From NCBI GenBank assembly GCA_020637615.1, contig JACKKC010000022.1, positions 1-49,296 on the forward strand: a DNA stretch of 49,296 bases. Direction: 5' to 3'. The DNA is from Rhodovulum sp. (GTDB lineage Bacteria > Pseudomonadota > Alphaproteobacteria > Rhodobacterales > Rhodobacteraceae). Shown in pieces: positions 46,315 through 49,296 of the stretch. The first letter of the stretch is position 1; each line of letters opens with the position of its first letter. A program made the position numbers and the translations under genes. The notes under the pieces are model-generated. The model did no database searches. It was not told where the DNA came from and saw only the letters and a list, made by a program, of their open reading frames with translations.

Positions 46315-46334
46315 AGACCCGCCTCGCGGCGGGT
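46315..46334 (-). terminator. Intrinsic terminator in the leader of the GTA cluster
   Basis: GACCCGCC-TCGC-GGCGGGTC is a perfect eight-bp stem with a four-base loop; on the minus strand it is followed by TTTT. It lies 42 bases upstream of ORFG1 and downstream of a promoter, so it would stop most leader transcripts unless read through. Confidence 0.65.
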
Positions 46335-46363
46335 CTCGACTCACTTCTTCCAGCTTGGCGCCA

Positions 46364-46392
46364 GTCCTACACCGGAGCGCACGGTCTGTCAA
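46364..46392 (-). promoter_or_regulatory. Predicted sigma-70 promoter for the GTA cluster
   Basis: On the minus strand, a perfect TTGACA (46392-46387), 17 bases, then TAGGAC (46369-46364). The first base of the transcript would lie near 46357, leaving a leader of about 84 bases before ORFG1 that contains the terminator hairpin. The rest of the 330-bp gap to the ParB-like gene holds a bulged hairpin near 46512-46539 and no gene. Confidence 0.55.
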
Positions 46393-46603
46393 CCGGAAAT
46401 CGTCATATTAACAGATGCTTACCGGCGAACGCTCCAGCGCCTTGCGACGCAACGCCCCCCGATCCTCCCGTATTCTCGCCCGCGTGACCTCGCCCGTGCG
46501 CCAGCACGGACAGCGCCCGACCTCCCCCGGGAGGGCGCTCTGCACCCTCCAAGTCGGGCACCGCCCGTGCCCCAACCACACCGCCAAACGATAGGACCCG
46601 CCC

Positions 46604-47461
46604 ATGCCCGACCCGATCCAGCTCGTGCCCCTCGCCGAGATCGACGCCACCGCGCTCACCCGCGACCGCACCGGCCTCGACCCCGAGCCCCAGGCCGAGC
46701 TCGAAGCCTCCATCGCCGCCTCCGGCCTGCGCCAGCCGATCGAGATCTTCCCCCTCGACCAGGCCCGCGGCCCCGCCCGCTTCGGCCTGCTCTCCGGCTT
46801 CCGCCGCCTGCACGCCTTCCGCAGCCTGCACGCCGCCACCGCCGAGGATCGCTACGCCGCCATCCCCGCCTTCCTGCGCGAGCGCACCTCGCTCGCCGCC
46901 GCCCTCGCCGCCATGGTCGAGGAAAACGAGATCCGCGCCGGGCTCTCCCCCTTCGAGCGCGGGCTGATTGCGGTGACCGCCCGCAACCAGGGTGCCTTCC
47001 CCTCCATTGAGGAAGCCATCAACGGGCTCTACCCCAACGCCGGCCGCGTGAAGCGCCACCGCCTCCGCACCCTCGCCACCTTCGCCGAGGAAATGGACGG
47101 CCAGTTCACCGCCCCCGAGACGCTGAAACAGGCCCAGGTCTTCCGCATCGCCGCCGCCATCGCCGCCGGCTTCGGCGAGCTCATCCGCACCGCGCTCGAG
47201 GAATCGAGCCTGACGGACCCCGATCACCAGTGGCAGCTGCTCCAGCCGATCCTCGCCGAGGCGGAAGAACACGCCCGCAAACCCGAAACCTCCAACCACC
47301 CCGGCCGCCCCCGCCGCATCCTCCGCCCGCGCTACGCCCTCACCATCCGCCGCGAACGCACCCGCGACGGCTGGAGCCTGCATTTCACCGGCCGCGAGGC
47401 CTCGGGGGCGATGATGGACCTGGTACTGGACGAGATCGAAAGGATGTATGCACCAGAATAG
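46604..47461 (+). CDS. ParB N-terminal domain protein
   Basis: 285 residues. IQLVPLAEIDATALTRDR is the opening strand of a ParB-type domain, and residues 61-72 (GLLSGFRRLHAF) stand where ParB has its GERRxxA box, here altered to SGFRRL. ENEIRAGLSPFERGLI matches the helix after that box (ENxQRxxLxPxExA). No adjacent parA is present, so a chromosome-segregation role is unlikely; stand-alone ParB-like proteins are often regulators or plasmid/phage relics. AGGA precedes the ATG. It is divergent from the GTA cluster, sharing its promoter region. Confidence 0.82.
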   Translation: MPDPIQLVPLAEIDATALTRDRTGLDPEPQAELEASIAASGLRQPIEIFPLDQARGPARFGLLSGFRRLHAFRSLHAATAEDRYAAIPAFLRERTSLAAALAAMVEENEIRAGLSPFERGLIAVTARNQGAFPSIEEAINGLYPNAGRVKRHRLRTLATFAEEMDGQFTAPETLKQAQVFRIAAAIAAGFGELIRTALEESSLTDPDHQWQLLQPILAEAEEHARKPETSNHPGRPRRILRPRYALTIRRERTRDGWSLHFTGREASGAMMDLVLDEIERMYAPE

Positions 47462-47609
47462 CGGCCGGAACCCCGCACCGCGCCTAGCGACGGACTAGAT
47501 CAATGACTCTTGATGCAACGCCCGCGAGTGAGTGAAGCCGCATAGCCTCCCAGCCGCTGCGGGCTTTAGCACTCAAGCCGGAAGCATCTCCCGGTTGCTG
47601 ATAACAGCC

Positions 47610-48614
47610 CTATGGTCCAACTTCCTCATGCTTCAACACTTTGATTTTTCGCATTAGAATGCTTCCATCCGCGTTTTTCTTCTGAACTTCAGATATTATT
47701 GACTCAATAGACACATTCAGGAAGCTTTCACCAATCGCTGTTAGTGAATCTACCGGATTAACCGGAGGAAGTATTGAGGCTATCTCGGATCCAATACGAG
47801 TAATATAAATTACATTAAGTCGCAGTTTTGTTCGTTTTGATTTTATCCTTAATAAATAATTATCCATTGGAATGTAGAAATAATCGCCATCCTCGCCTTT
47901 CGCAAACTCTTTACCAATATTACCGAGAGCGCCTTGAAGAAGGCCGCAGGCTTCCAGGAAAACGAGATCCTCCAACACATCGTTAACAATCTCATTCGGC
48001 TTAATAATGTTATCATCTGAAATACGTTTCGAAACATATAATTCAAATGTCTTGGCTATCTTAGCATCTAGTTCCGAAATAAATCGAATAGTTGACAGCG
48101 AGAATGACCCGGGCGTCCTGATTTCCCCGGCAAGCACTCTCCCCCACAGGTCGCGTAGGTGGTCGCTTGAGGCCTTTTCCGCTCCGGCCTCAAAGAGATT
48201 CATCCAATCCTCATCGATCGCCCCGTTATCCACGCCGGGATCGTCGGCCTCTTGCAAATGCTCGATTGCACTGTCAGCGACCGCCTCACGGTTCACCTGC
48301 TTTCGCGCTTGATCTGCTAGGAACCTGTTGGCCAAACGCTCGCCAAACTGTGGATCGCCAAAGGCAAGGGCGATGGCGGCCTTGCCTTCGGCTTGGACTA
48401 GCTCTGTCTGAACCAAATCTTTAGCACGCCTACGCCTTGCCACACCCTCAAGGTATGCGGAGCCAACATCAACTGCGGCCCCAACGAGCCTGTCGATTGA
48501 CGAGGCTGTCCGGCTTCTTGCGCCGGCCGAAAGTGAACCCAGTTCCACGCCCTTTATCGACAGGCTGCCGCCGACTGCGACCTCGTTCGACAGGTGATCC
48601 TTTTCCTCAGGCAT
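47610..48614 (-). CDS. DUF2806 family protein, AT-rich
   Basis: 334 residues from ATG 48614 (AAGAG upstream). DWMNLFEAGAEKASSDHLRDLW followed by GRVLAGEIRTPGSFSLSTIRF is the core signature of DUF2806 (PF10987-type). The N-terminal part (SIKGVELGSLSAGARSRTASSIDRL, RRRRAKDLVQTELVQAE) and a helix with RFLADQARKQVNREAV also fit. The 3' half is markedly AT-rich compared with neighbours, indicating horizontal acquisition. Function unknown; members are often found in accessory regions. Nothing is seen in the 150 bases to the ParB-like gene. Confidence 0.78.
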   Translation of the reverse strand: MPEEKDHLSNEVAVGGSLSIKGVELGSLSAGARSRTASSIDRLVGAAVDVGSAYLEGVARRRRAKDLVQTELVQAEGKAAIALAFGDPQFGERLANRFLADQARKQVNREAVADSAIEHLQEADDPGVDNGAIDEDWMNLFEAGAEKASSDHLRDLWGRVLAGEIRTPGSFSLSTIRFISELDAKIAKTFELYVSKRISDDNIIKPNEIVNDVLEDLVFLEACGLLQGALGNIGKEFAKGEDGDYFYIPMDNYLLRIKSKRTKLRLNVIYITRIGSEIASILPPVNPVDSLTAIGESFLNVSIESIISEVQKKNADGSILMRKIKVLKHEEVGP

Positions 48615-48703
48615 ATCTCTTACTCGTGTTTTTTGCCTCGTGGTCCGGAACATTCTGTTCGAGCCGCACAATCGCCGGCCAACGCACCAAGTCTGAATAT
48701 GGT

Positions 48704-48738
48704 TTGAGGATCCCGCATCATCCTTGAGGATTATCCTC
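48704..48738. promoter_or_regulatory. Dyad and half-repeat upstream of the DUF2806 gene
   Basis: GAGGATTATCCTC (48726-48738) is a perfect inverted repeat around one T, and TTGAGGAT occurs twice (48704-48711 and 48724-48731). It lies about 112 bases upstream of the DUF2806 start, in AT-rich DNA, and could be an operator. No convincing promoter hexamers were found beside it. Confidence 0.35.
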
Positions 48739-48840
48739 GGATTGGCTCAAGAGCAGTTCAGGCCACCATCCCCCATTGGGACGGTCAAATTTTATAATAT
48801 ATTACAGTCTCTTAGATAGCGTTACAACGTGTAACGCCCC

Positions 48841-49296
<456 letters not shown>

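Noticed and set aside
47462..47609. tRNA or attachment site between the ParB-like and DUF2806 genes
   Set aside because: No cloverleaf, no T-arm sequence and no flanking direct repeat could be found by eye.

Overview
The window is high-GC chromosomal DNA from an alphaproteobacterium, almost certainly a Rhodobacterales (Rhodobacteraceae/Paracoccaceae-type) genome. The best marker is a complete gene transfer agent (GTA) structural cluster in the Rhodobacter capsulatus gene order, all on the minus strand from about 46.3 down to 31.3 kb. The housekeeping genes (gltX paralogue, ssb ending in DDEIPF, DUF1428, dodecin, MCE lipid-transport operon) fit that placement.

Layout. 0-1.7 kb: the 3' end of an EF-G-like GTPase gene faces a dicarboxylate/amino-acid symporter. 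1.9-4.7 kb: uvrA (minus), whose second half is broken by many small indels that look more like sequence error than decay. 5.1-8.8 kb: a divergent cell-surface cassette (sulfatase-like membrane enzyme; small YLDPGTGS membrane protein plus SAM methyltransferase). 8.8-9.7 kb: DUF1428 and MarR divergent pair. 9.7-14.2 kb: lytic transglycosylase, ssb, Lhr-type DEXH helicase and PdeM nuclease. 14.3-16.8 kb: SDR, hydroxypyruvate isomerase-like and EamA transporter operon. 16.9-21.6 kb: MlaE/MlaF/MlaD/PqiC-like lipid transporter operon. 21.7-23.6 kb: thioredoxin 2, a hypothetical protein and dodecin. 23.7-25.7 kb: a small accessory scar with an AT-rich orphan gene, a truncated wrbA and a possible antitoxin remnant. 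25.8-31.1 kb: cspA, SRAP/YedK, gltX, a minimal zinc metallopeptidase, guanine deaminase and a LysR regulator. 31.3-46.3 kb: GTA ORFG1-15 plus DUF2793. 46.6-49.3 kb: a ParB-like gene, an AT-rich DUF2806 gene and the 3' end of mltG.

How the genes fit together. The GTA block encodes small and large terminase, portal, head protein, prohead protease, capsid, connector and closure proteins, tail tube, chaperones, a short tape measure, baseplate/hub proteins, an NlpC peptidase and a large TIM-barrel fibre/host-recognition protein. Most genes overlap by 1-4 bases, so translation is probably coupled. Two features are unusual: a promoter followed by an intrinsic terminator ahead of ORFG1, and an extra small gene behind a structured intercistronic RNA directly after the capsid gene. 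DNA-repair genes (uvrA, ssb, helicase, PdeM, SRAP) are enriched in the first 27 kb.

Caution on sequence quality. uvrA, the SDR gene, wrbA and (silently) pdeM all carry indels in or beside G/C runs that break otherwise well-conserved proteins. This pattern suggests residual sequencing or assembly error, so the pseudogene calls here are provisional.
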